Positions 5,006-11,191 of a stretch of 11,514 nucleotides of DNA are shown here, one piece after another. This DNA is from Natronohydrobacter sp. (GTDB taxonomy: Bacteria; Pseudomonadota; Alphaproteobacteria; Rhodobacterales; Rhodobacteraceae): positions 1 to 11,514 of the forward strand of contig SKSL01000061.1 of the NCBI GenBank assembly GCA_007123015.1, written 5' to 3'. The position numbers were made by a program, and so were the translations under genes. Every line of letters starts with the position of its first letter. The stretch's first letter is position 1. The notes beneath the pieces were generated by a model. The model worked only from the letters and a program-made list of their open reading frames with translations. It did no database searches and had not been told where the DNA came from.

Positions 5006-7696
5006 TTAAAGCACTTTTCCATGACAATGCTTGAATTTTTTGCCCGATCCGCAGGGGCAGGGATCGTTCCGCCCGGGATTGCCCCAAGTGCTGGGGTCAG
5101 TTTCGTCAAACCCTTCGACCAACGGTTCCGGCGCGACGCCCTGGTTCGCTTCGGCCACAGCAAGGCTTTGCTGCTGCAAGGCGACCTGACGCAGCATTTC
5201 GCGTTGTTCCTCTTCGCTCATCGGGCGGATGCGTGCCAGATAGCGCGTCACGTCTTCGCGCAGTGAATTGAGCATCTTCTCGAAGAGCAGAAAGCCTTCG
5301 GTCTTGTATTCATTAAGCGGATCGCGCTGCGCATAGCCGCGAAACCGAACGGCCGAGCGCAGATGATCAAGCGTCAGCAGGTGCTCGCGCCATTTCCGGT
5401 CGATGGTTTCCAGCAGGATTTGTTTTTCCAGATTGCGCAGCGTCGCCTCGCCGAACTGTTCCAGCTTCTCGGCCATCAGCGCATCAGAGGCCGCGATCAG
5501 ACGCTCGCGCACCACCTCCTGATCAACGCCATCTTCCTCGCCCCAGTCTTCCGCTGGGATGTCAAAACCCAGATTCTCGCGCACCTGAACGCGCAACCCT
5601 TCCATATCCCATTGCTCGGCATAGGATTTCGCGGGCATATGCGTGTCGACCAGATCATCGACAACCTGATGGCGCATGTCGTCGATGATTTCGGACAGAT
5701 CATCGGCTTCCATGATTTCCAGCCGCTGATCGAAGATCACCCGGCGTTGGTCATTCATTACATTGTCGTATTTCAGTAATTCCTTGCGGATATCGAAATT
5801 GCGCGCCTCGACCTTGGCCTGTGCCTTTTCCAGCGACTTGTTCACCCAAGGATGCACAATCGCTTCACCCTCTTGCATGCCCAGCGTCGACAGCACCTTT
5901 TCCAGCCGTTCCGACCCGAAAATGCGCATCAGGTCATCTTCCAGGCTCAGGAAAAACACGGACCGCCCCGGATCGCCCTGCCGCCCGGAGCGCCCGCGCA
6001 ACTGGTTGTCGATCCGGCGGCTTTCATGGCGTTCCGTGGCCAGAACGAACAGCCCGCCGGCCTCTTTGACCTTGGCCTTTTCCTCGGCGACTTCGGCTTC
6101 AATCCGCGCGCGGGTTTCGGCAGGGTCAGCATTCGGATCCGCGGCCAGTGCCTGCAAGACCCGCATTTCGACATTGCCGCCCAGTTGAATATCGGTCCCG
6201 CGCCCGGCCATGTTGGTGGCGATGGTCACGGCCCCCAGACGGCCCGCATCTGCGACGATCTGCGCTTCCTGCTCATGCTGGCGGGCATTGAGCACATTAT
6301 GCGGGATATTCGCGGATTTCAGCAGCGCCGAGAGTTCTTCCGATTTCTCGATCGAGGTGGTGCCGACAAGGATCGGCTGACCCTTGCCATGGGCTTCGCG
6401 GATCTCTTCAAGAACGCCGTCCAGCTTCTCGCCAGAGGTGCGATAGACCTGATCATGCTCGTCGAGCCGCGCAATCGGCAGGTTGGTGGGGATTTCGACC
6501 ACACCGATATCATAGATTTCGCGGAATTCAGTGGCCTCGGTCGAGGCCGTGCCGGTCATGCCCGCAAGCTTCTTGTAACGGCGGAAATAGTTCTGGAACG
6601 TGACCGAGGCATAGGTCACATTCTCGGGCTTAATCGCCACGCCTTCTTTCGCCTCGATCGCCTGATGCAGCCCTTCATTCAGGCGCCGCCCGACCATCAT
6701 CCGGCCCGTGAATTCGTCGATCAGCACCACTTCCCCATCGCGCACAATGTAATTCTGGTCCTTCTGGAACAGTTTATGCGCGCGCAGGCCCTGATTGACA
6801 TGGTGCACCAGCGATGTGGATTCGGGATCATAGAGCGCCTGCCCGTCGGGCAACAGGCCAGCTTCGCGCAGCTGTTCTTCAATGAATTCGTTGCCCTCAT
6901 CACTCAGCGTGGCGTTGCGGATCTTTTCGTCGATCACATAATGCTCTGGCCGCAGTGACGGGATAAGCGCATCGACCTTGGTGTACAGATCCGAGCGGTC
7001 CTGCGACGGGCCAGAGATGATCAGGGGCGTGCGCGCCTCGTCGATCAGGATCGAGTCCACCTCGTCCACGATGGCGAAGAAATGGCCGCGCTGGTTCATG
7101 TCTTCGGCGCGCATGCACATATTGTCGCGCAGATAGTCAAAACCCAGCTCGTTATTGGTGGCATAGGTCACATCGGCGGCATAGGCCTCTCGCTTCTCGG
7201 GTGTGGGTTGCTGGGAATAGACCACCCCGCAGCGCATGCCCAGCTTTGCGAAAACCTTGCCCATCCAGGCCGAGTCGCGCTGCGCCAGATAGTCATTGAC
7301 AGTCACGATATGCACGCCTTCCCCCGCAAGCGCGTTCAGATAGGCGGGCAGCGTGGCCACAAGCGTCTTGCCCTCGCCTGTCTTCATCTCGGCGATATTG
7401 CCGCGATGCAGGAAGATCCCGCCGATCAGCTGCACGTCAAAGGCGCGCAGACCCAGCGCCCGGCGCGCGCCTTCGCGGCAATTGGCGAAAGCTTCAGGTA
7501 GCACAGCATCCAGGTTTTCACCATTCGCCACCCGCGTTTTCAGCTCTTCGGTCTTGGCGATCAGGGCGTCATCGGACATCGCCTCGAATTCGGGTTCGAG
7601 CGCATTGATCTTTGCCACGAGCGGGCGGACCGATTTGACCAGACGGTCATTCGCTGTCCCAAAAACCTTTTTCGTGATCGTTCCAAGACCCAGCAT
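5006..7696 (-). CDS. secA: Preprotein translocase ATPase subunit SecA
   Basis: SecA drives unfolded preproteins through the SecYEG channel by ATP hydrolysis at the cytoplasmic membrane. The 896-residue product has normal length and order. NBD1 carries the Walker A motif MKTGEGKT (104-111) and the Walker B/DEAD-type motif VDEVDSILIDEAR (210-222). The preprotein-crosslinking domain follows, then NBD2 with ATNMAGRGTDIQLGG and the conserved RRIDNQLRGRSGRQGDPG. The helical scaffold and wing domains come next. The C-terminal zinc-binding tail DPCPCGSGKKFKHCHGK has C880, C882, C891 and H892, which bind SecB and phospholipids in known SecA proteins. The start MLGLGTITKKVFG at 7696 is preceded by AGGTGG about 7 nt upstream; an in-frame extension to 7747 has no family support. 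It is divergent from the PPIase gene. No SecM-like leader peptide is evident upstream. Confidence 0.99.
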   Translation of the reverse strand: MLGLGTITKKVFGTANDRLVKSVRPLVAKINALEPEFEAMSDDALIAKTEELKTRVANGENLDAVLPEAFANCREGARRALGLRAFDVQLIGGIFLHRGNIAEMKTGEGKTLVATLPAYLNALAGEGVHIVTVNDYLAQRDSAWMGKVFAKLGMRCGVVYSQQPTPEKREAYAADVTYATNNELGFDYLRDNMCMRAEDMNQRGHFFAIVDEVDSILIDEARTPLIISGPSQDRSDLYTKVDALIPSLRPEHYVIDEKIRNATLSDEGNEFIEEQLREAGLLPDGQALYDPESTSLVHHVNQGLRAHKLFQKDQNYIVRDGEVVLIDEFTGRMMVGRRLNEGLHQAIEAKEGVAIKPENVTYASVTFQNYFRRYKKLAGMTGTASTEATEFREIYDIGVVEIPTNLPIARLDEHDQVYRTSGEKLDGVLEEIREAHGKGQPILVGTTSIEKSEELSALLKSANIPHNVLNARQHEQEAQIVADAGRLGAVTIATNMAGRGTDIQLGGNVEMRVLQALAADPNADPAETRARIEAEVAEEKAKVKEAGGLFVLATERHESRRIDNQLRGRSGRQGDPGRSVFFLSLEDDLMRIFGSERLEKVLSTLGMQEGEAIVHPWVNKSLEKAQAKVEARNFDIRKELLKYDNVMNDQRRVIFDQRLEIMEADDLSEIIDDMRHQVVDDLVDTHMPAKSYAEQWDMEGLRVQVRENLGFDIPAEDWGEEDGVDQEVVRERLIAASDALMAEKLEQFGEATLRNLEKQILLETIDRKWREHLLTLDHLRSAVRFRGYAQRDPLNEYKTEGFLLFEKMLNSLREDVTRYLARIRPMSEEEQREMLRQVALQQQSLAVAEANQGVAPEPLVEGFDETDPSTWGNPGRNDPCPCGSGKKFKHCHGKVL

Positions 7697-7838
7697 GCAC
7701 GTTCCACCTTTATTCTGATGCGCGGCCTTGATGTTGCCGCTAACCAATTCGTCATGGTTCTGGGGGGTTGCTGGGCTTGTCGCCGCGCACTGGCTTCCAT
7801 AGAAGGGCAGGTGAACCGCACGACCCCGAGCAGGCCAG

Positions 7839-7882
7839 AACTGTCAGCGATGTAATGGTCGGCCCCAAAAGTGTCAACGATG
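7839..7882. repeat. Direct repeat in the secA–PPIase divergent control region
   Basis: Two 14-bp copies, AACTGTCAGCGATG (7839-7852) and AAGTGTCAACGATG (7869-7882), differ at two positions and are 30 bp apart start to start, close to three helical turns. They lie in the 218-bp gap between divergent secA and the PPIase gene, 33 bp before the PPIase start. Same-face spacing fits two binding sites of one regulator, but no regulator is identified and the repeat could be chance. Confidence 0.4.
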
Positions 7883-7914
7883 CGCGCCCGCCGCGCAAGT
7901 CAGGAGTTGGAAAT

Positions 7915-8772
7915 ATGCCAGGTTTTTCGCGCGCCACGGTTGCCTTTGTCGCAGCTTTCGCGATCTCGTCCCCGGTTGTCGCGCAGGAAGATGTGAACCG
8001 CGATACTGTGCTTGCGACAGTGAACGGGACCGAAATCACTGTTGGTCATCTTCTGATCGCGCGCGACACACTGCCCGATCAATTCCGCGCAATGCCTGCC
8101 GATGCCCTGTTCACGCCGCTGATGGAGCAGTTGATCGAGCAGACGGCGATCATGCATCAGACCGAAGGCACGCTGACGGCTGTGGAACAGCTTGCGCTTG
8201 AAAATGAACAGCGCACTTTCATCGCCAATGCCGCGCTGACCCGCGCGGCCGAAGCCGCCCTGACCGAAGAGAATATCGACGCGGCCTACACGGCCTTTGT
8301 CACCGAATTCGATGGCCGCGAGCCAACGCCGGAATTCAATGCCTCGCATATCATCGTACAGACCGAAGAAGAGGCGCAGGCTCTGCGTGATCAGCTTGAT
8401 GCGGGGGCGGATTTCGCCGAACTGGCGCGCGAGCATTCGATGGATGGGGCCGCAGCCGGTGGTGGCTCATTGGGTTGGTTCGGTCTGGGCGCGATGATCC
8501 CGGAATTTGAACAAGCTGTGCAGACACTGGAGGTCGGTGAATATCTCGGGCCGCTCCAGACCCAGTTCGGCTGGCATCTGGTGCTGCTGAACGACACGCG
8601 TATGTCCTCGGCCCCGCCGCTGGAAGAGGTGCGCGAGGCGCTTGAGCAGACCCTTCAGCGCGAAGCCGCGCAGGATGAACTGACCCGCGCCACGGAAGCA
8701 GCGATGATCGAGCGCGCCTATGAAGCCTTTGATCCAGAGACGCTGATGCAGACAGAGCTTCTGGACGACTGA
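7915..8772 (+). CDS. Exported parvulin-type peptidylprolyl cis-trans isomerase
   Basis: The protein should catalyse cis-trans isomerisation of prolyl bonds and help exported proteins fold in the periplasm. The 285-residue product starts with a signal peptide (MPGFSRATVAFVAAFAIS, cleavage probably after VVA at residue 23). An N-terminal SurA/PrsA-like helical region follows (about 27-135), then one parvulin domain (about 140-230) with hallmark stretches ASHIIVQTEEEA, DFAELAREHSMDGAAAGGGSLGWFG, MIPEFEQAV and TQFGWHLVLL. An acidic helical C-terminus closes it. No lipobox is seen, so it is probably soluble. AGGAG 8 nt upstream supports the ATG at 7915 over the open frame back to 7768. It is divergent from secA and lies 62 bp before argJ on the same strand. 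The family is clear; whether it equals PrsA, PpiD or SurA cannot be decided, so no symbol is given. Confidence 0.93.
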   Translation: MPGFSRATVAFVAAFAISSPVVAQEDVNRDTVLATVNGTEITVGHLLIARDTLPDQFRAMPADALFTPLMEQLIEQTAIMHQTEGTLTAVEQLALENEQRTFIANAALTRAAEAALTEENIDAAYTAFVTEFDGREPTPEFNASHIIVQTEEEAQALRDQLDAGADFAELAREHSMDGAAAGGGSLGWFGLGAMIPEFEQAVQTLEVGEYLGPLQTQFGWHLVLLNDTRMSSAPPLEEVREALEQTLQREAAQDELTRATEAAMIERAYEAFDPETLMQTELLDD

Positions 8773-8786
8773 TCAGCGCCAGTATA

Positions 8787-8818
8787 GGACAAGACCAGCC
8801 CGCAGGGGCTGGTCGTCC
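8787..8818. repeat. Hairpin between the PPIase gene and argJ
   Basis: A perfect 9-bp inverted repeat (GACCAGCCC at 8793-8801, GGGCTGGTC at 8806-8814) has a GCAG loop. It is extended by outer GGAC (8787-8790) and GTCC (8815-8818) with an AA bulge. No T run follows. It sits 15 bp after the PPIase stop and 5 bp before the argJ ribosome binding site, so it could limit read-through or protect the upstream message; this is inference. Confidence 0.6.
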
Positions 8819-8823
8819 GATAT

Positions 8824-8827
8824 GGAG
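8824..8827 (+). promoter_or_regulatory. Ribosome binding site deciding the argJ start
   Basis: GGAG is 1 nt before the ATG at 8829, too close, but 7 nt before the next in-frame ATG at 8835. The second ATG (protein beginning MGKAKK) is therefore the preferred start. Confidence 0.6.
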
Positions 8828-8834
8828 CATGCGC

Positions 8835-10139
8835 ATGGGCAAGGCAAAAAAGCTCAGGAAGAAGATCAAGAAGCTGAAAGCGCAAATCAAGGGGCCTGAG
8901 AGCGGCGCTGTCGTGTCGCCACTTGCCCCGGCCGCATTCCCGGAGCTGCCTGTGATCAAGGGCGCGCGCTTTGCGACAGCGCAAGCCGGGGTGCGTTACA
9001 AGGGCCGGTCTGATGTCATGCTGGCCCAGCTTGCGCCCGGCACGGTTCTGGCCGGGACATTCACCCGCTCGGCCACGCGCGCGGCTTCTGTGCTCGATGC
9101 GCAGGCCAAGATTGGGCAGCATAGCGAAGCGGGTGCAGCGATTCTGGTCAATTCCGGCAATGCCAATGCCTTCACCGGCGCGCGCGGCGGGCTGAGTGTG
9201 GCTGCAATCTGCGAAGGTGTTGCCCAACAGACCGGGCTTCCAGCGGGACGGGTGTTCACGGCCTCGACCGGGGTGATCGGCGAAGCGCTGCCGCATGAGA
9301 AGATCACTGCCAAGCTGGCCGAACTGGCAGAAGGGCTGTCTGAAACGGCGCTGGCTCAGGCCGCCCGCGCGATCATGACCACGGACACGTTCCCCAAGGG
9401 CGCGAGCGCCGAGATCGAGATCGGCGGCCAGCCTGTCCGGATTGCCGGGATCGCCAAGGGGTCGGGCATGATTGCGCCGGATATGGCGACGATGCTGGTC
9501 TATATTTTCACCGATGCCAGTATCACACGCCCAGTGCTGCAACAGAGCGTTTCGCAGCAGACCGAAAGCAGCTTCAACTGCATCACTGTGGATAGCGATA
9601 CCTCGACGTCTGACATGCTGCTGGTCGCGGCCACAGGGCAGAGCGGGGCCGCAGCGATCACGGATGCAGCCAGCGCCGAGGCGCAGAGTTTTGCCAAGGC
9701 TTTGGGCCGCGTGATGCTGGATCTGGCGCATCAGGTGGTGCGCGATGGCGAAGGGGCCACGAAATTCATCGAAGTTTCGGTCACAGGTGCGCGCTCGGAC
9801 GCGGATGCCCGCAAGATTGCCTTCGCCATTGCCAATTCGCCCCTCGTCAAGACCGCTGTGGCGGGCGAGGATCCGAATTGGGGCCGTGTCGTGATGGCCG
9901 TCGGCAAATCCGGGGCCGAGGCTGACTGCGACCGCCTGTCAATCCGCTTCGGGCCGCATCTGGTGGCGCTGGATGGACAGGTTGCGCCCAGCTATGAAGA
10001 AAAGATCGGGGCGGCTTACATGAAAGGCGAAAATCTGTTGATCGGCGTGGATTTGCGACTTGGGCATGGGGTCGCCACTGTCTGGACTTGCGATCTGACG
10101 AATCGCTACATCGCCATCAATGCGGATTACCGTTCGTGA
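8835..10139 (+). CDS. argJ: Bifunctional glutamate N-acetyltransferase / ornithine acetyltransferase ArgJ
   Basis: ArgJ transfers the acetyl group from N2-acetylornithine to glutamate, recycling acetyl in arginine biosynthesis; bifunctional forms also use acetyl-CoA for N-acetylglutamate synthesis. Which form this is cannot be read with certainty. The 434-residue product shows the family cores VSPLAPAAFPELPVIKG, GVRYKGRSDVML, LVNSGNANAFTGARG, FTASTGVIGEALP and the autocleavage site KGSGMIAPDMA|TMLVYIFTDA. Cleavage before T219 gives an alpha chain (1-218) and a beta chain with T219 as nucleophile. Later motifs include CITVDSDTSTSDM, DGEGATKFIEV and AGEDPNWGRV. An unusual feature is the first 20 residues: ten Lys/Arg, with L7, I11, L14 and I18 spaced like one face of an amphipathic helix. 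The gene follows the PPIase gene and overlaps mutT by 4 bp, implying co-translation with mutT. Confidence 0.97.
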   Translation: MGKAKKLRKKIKKLKAQIKGPESGAVVSPLAPAAFPELPVIKGARFATAQAGVRYKGRSDVMLAQLAPGTVLAGTFTRSATRAASVLDAQAKIGQHSEAGAAILVNSGNANAFTGARGGLSVAAICEGVAQQTGLPAGRVFTASTGVIGEALPHEKITAKLAELAEGLSETALAQAARAIMTTDTFPKGASAEIEIGGQPVRIAGIAKGSGMIAPDMATMLVYIFTDASITRPVLQQSVSQQTESSFNCITVDSDTSTSDMLLVAATGQSGAAAITDAASAEAQSFAKALGRVMLDLAHQVVRDGEGATKFIEVSVTGARSDADARKIAFAIANSPLVKTAVAGEDPNWGRVVMAVGKSGAEADCDRLSIRFGPHLVALDGQVAPSYEEKIGAAYMKGENLLIGVDLRLGHGVATVWTCDLTNRYIAINADYRS

Positions 10140-10534
10140 AACTGGTTCTGGTCGCGGCGGTCGCGCTGGTCGATATGGATGGCCGCGTGCTCCTGGCACA
10201 ACGGCCCGAAGGCAAGTCCATGGCCGGGCTTTGGGAATTTCCCGGTGGCAAAGTCGAGAGCGGCGAGACGCCGGAAGCCGCGCTGATCCGCGAATTGCAG
10301 GAAGAGCTTGGCATTGACACCTGGGCGAGTTGCCTGGCCCCGCTGAGTTTTGCGAGCCATTCTTATGAGAATTTCCATTTGCTGATGCCGCTCTTTGTTT
10401 GCCGGAAATGGCAGGGCCAGCCGCAAAGCCGCGAAGGGCAGGCGCTGAAATGGGTCCGACCCGACAAGCTTCGCGACTATCCGATGCCTGCGGCGGATCT
10501 GCCGCTGATCCCGGTGCTGCGCGACTGGCTATAG
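10136..10534 (+). CDS. mutT: Nudix hydrolase, MutT-type 8-oxo-dGTP diphosphatase
   Basis: MutT proteins hydrolyse 8-oxo-dGTP to the monophosphate, keeping the oxidised nucleotide out of DNA. The 132-residue product has typical length and a perfect Nudix box at residues 38-60: G38-x5-E44-x7-R52-E53-L-x-E56-E57-x-G59-I60, the metal-binding catalytic motif. The upstream LLAQRPEGKSMAGLWEFPGG and downstream LKWVRPDKLRDYPMPAADLPLI match MutT rather than other Nudix groups. The start is GTG at 10136, overlapping the argJ stop (GTGA); an extension to 10088 would overlap argJ further without family support. Initiation is thus probably coupled to argJ. The TAG stop overlaps the first two bases of a 14-bp inverted repeat. 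Substrate preference is inferred from family resemblance. Confidence 0.94.
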   Translation: MKLVLVAAVALVDMDGRVLLAQRPEGKSMAGLWEFPGGKVESGETPEAALIRELQEELGIDTWASCLAPLSFASHSYENFHLLMPLFVCRKWQGQPQSREGQALKWVRPDKLRDYPMPAADLPLIPVLRDWL

Positions 10535-10572
10535 AGCGTATCGCGTTCATTCGCATTCACGCGATACGCTCT
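10533..10572. repeat. 14-bp perfect inverted repeat overlapping the mutT stop codon
   Basis: AGAGCGTATCGCGT (10533-10546) and ACGCGATACGCTCT (10559-10572) are exact reverse complements with a 12-base spacer. No T run follows (GTAAAACG), so it is not a standard intrinsic terminator. Such palindromes directly after stop codons often belong to dispersed REP-like families or act as 3' mRNA barriers. A copy count in the genome is not available here. Confidence 0.7.
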
Positions 10573-10672
10573 GTAAAACGCGGCGCGGTGGCTGTGGTGC
10601 AGAATACAGGCGCAGGGCTTTGCGATCAGCATGCATCCAGATTGTGCATCTCAGTGGCTTTCAACCCGCGCA

Positions 10673-10726
10673 TGTGGAAAAAATTTACTTTTATGCACTA
10701 TCAGGTTGCACATTAACAAATCTTAA
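10673..10726. promoter_or_regulatory. AT-rich patch with DnaA-box-like and paired TTAA motifs
   Basis: TGTGGAAAA (10673-10681) is the reverse complement of TTTTCCACA and matches the DnaA-box consensus TTWTNCACA. TTATGCACT (10691-10699) matches it at eight of nine positions. TTAA-N6-TTAA (10713-10726) resembles the alphaproteobacterial CtrA site, whose usual spacing is seven. Single motifs of this kind occur by chance, so this is only a candidate control region. Confidence 0.25.
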
Positions 10727-10739
10727 GCATCTTTGACGT

Positions 10740-10876
10740 GAAGCTGGTCATGTCGGCTTCGTGTACCCATGGGCCGGATATCCAGTCTCATCTTCGGTCC
10801 AATCTCCAGATGGCTTACGGTTCTCCACCGTTCGCTGGTTTGTTGCGCCCTGACCATTGTGTGGTCAGGGCGTTTT
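10740..10876 (+). ncRNA. Candidate small RNA ending in an intrinsic terminator
   Basis: A strong + strand terminator ends here although no protein gene lies between it and mutT, 312 bp upstream. Either mutT has a long 3' UTR or a separate small RNA is made. Within the stretch, GAAGC/GCTTC (10740-10744, 10756-10760) and ACGGT/ACCGT (10817-10821, 10827-10831) can form short stems. The second displays the loop TCTCC. A second CTCC lies at 10804-10807. CTCC pairs with Shine-Dalgarno GGAG, a feature of several alphaproteobacterial trans-acting sRNAs. The 5' end is a guess; TTGCAC at 10706-10711 could be a -35 box, but the -10 is poor. No known RNA family (6S, SRP, tmRNA, RNase P) is recognised. 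Confidence 0.35.
10846..10876 (+). terminator. Rho-independent terminator
   Basis: CGCCCTGACCA (10846-10856) and TGGTCAGGGCG (10862-10872) form a perfect 11-bp stem with the loop TTGTG, directly followed by TTTT. The T run is on the + strand side only, so it ends a rightward transcript: the argJ-mutT message or a separate small RNA. On the - strand the same hairpin could weakly stop the Trm112 message but lacks a T run. Confidence 0.85.
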
Positions 10877-10996
10877 CACGTCGCAATGCCTTAAGCCCGC
10901 GTTCAGGTCCGCTGGATAGCAGCTGCGTGTTGTGGCGTCCGGATCGGACCGGGAAGTTTCGTGATCATGTCATGACGTGGTGATCAGCGCGACGCG

Positions 10997-11191
10997 TCAA
11001 TCGAGTTCGCGGGCCTCGTCCACCAGCATGATCGGAATCCCGCTGCGGATCGGGAAGGCCAGATGCGCAGCGCGCGAAATCAATTCCTGCCTGTGCGAAT
11101 CGTAGCTCAGCACGCCGTAGGTGACAGGGCAGACAAGGGCCTCCAGCATCTTGCGGTCAAACAGGCGCTGGGGGCCGTCAGTATCGGTCAT
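10997..11191 (-). CDS. Trm112 family protein
   Basis: The 64-residue product belongs to the small Trm112 family (UPF0434/YcaR-like in bacteria). Eukaryotic and archaeal Trm112 activates methyltransferases that act on tRNA, rRNA and release factors; the bacterial role is less clear. Visible family features are FDRKMLEALVCPVTYGVLSYD (11-31) and ELISRAAHLAFPIRSGIPIMLVDEAREL (36-63). Only one cysteine (C21) remains, so no zinc site is formed, as is common in bacterial forms. The ATG overlaps the stop of the upstream LON-domain gene by 4 bp (ATGA), indicating translational coupling in a two-gene unit. No intrinsic terminator with a T run follows on this strand before the + strand terminator at 10846. 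Confidence 0.93.
   Translation of the reverse strand: MTDTDGPQRLFDRKMLEALVCPVTYGVLSYDSHRQELISRAAHLAFPIRSGIPIMLVDEARELD

Larger units (their letters stand above)
10535..10996. other. 462-bp intergenic region without a convincing protein gene
   Basis: In order, the region holds the 14-bp inverted repeat at its left edge, about 100 bp without recognised signals, an AT-rich patch with DnaA-box-like and TTAA motifs (about 10673-10735), a possible small RNA with a terminator (10740-10876), and 120 bp before the Trm112 stop with short palindromes (GTCCG-GAT-CGGAC, two TGATCA). A GTG-started 81-codon frame at 10738-10983 crosses the terminator hairpin and has no recognised protein features. I therefore treat the region as non-coding. 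Confidence 0.6.

Noticed and set aside
5852..6958. 368-codon open frame on the + strand inside secA
   Set aside because: It lies antisense to the conserved secA frame, has no recognisable domain, and long antisense frames are expected from the codon bias of GC-rich DNA.
7697..7747. N-terminal extension of SecA by 17 residues
   Set aside because: SecA proteins begin at the ML-xx-hhxKxFG region, and the ribosome binding site AGGTGG sits inside the proposed extension.
7700..7820. SecM-like regulatory leader peptide upstream of secA
   Set aside because: The only open frame here continues out of frame into secA and has neither a signal peptide nor a SecM-type arrest sequence.
8718..9731. 337-codon open frame on the - strand over argJ and the end of the PPIase gene
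   Set aside because: It is antisense to two well-conserved genes, rich in Arg, His and Gln as expected for a shadow frame, and shows no domain.
10399..10716. 105-codon + strand frame overlapping the end of mutT
   Set aside because: Its first half is an alternate frame of mutT and its second half crosses the inverted repeat and AT-rich patch; no protein features are seen.
10738..10983. 81-codon + strand frame after mutT
   Set aside because: It begins with GTG, lacks a clear ribosome binding site, runs through the intrinsic terminator hairpin and resembles no protein I know.
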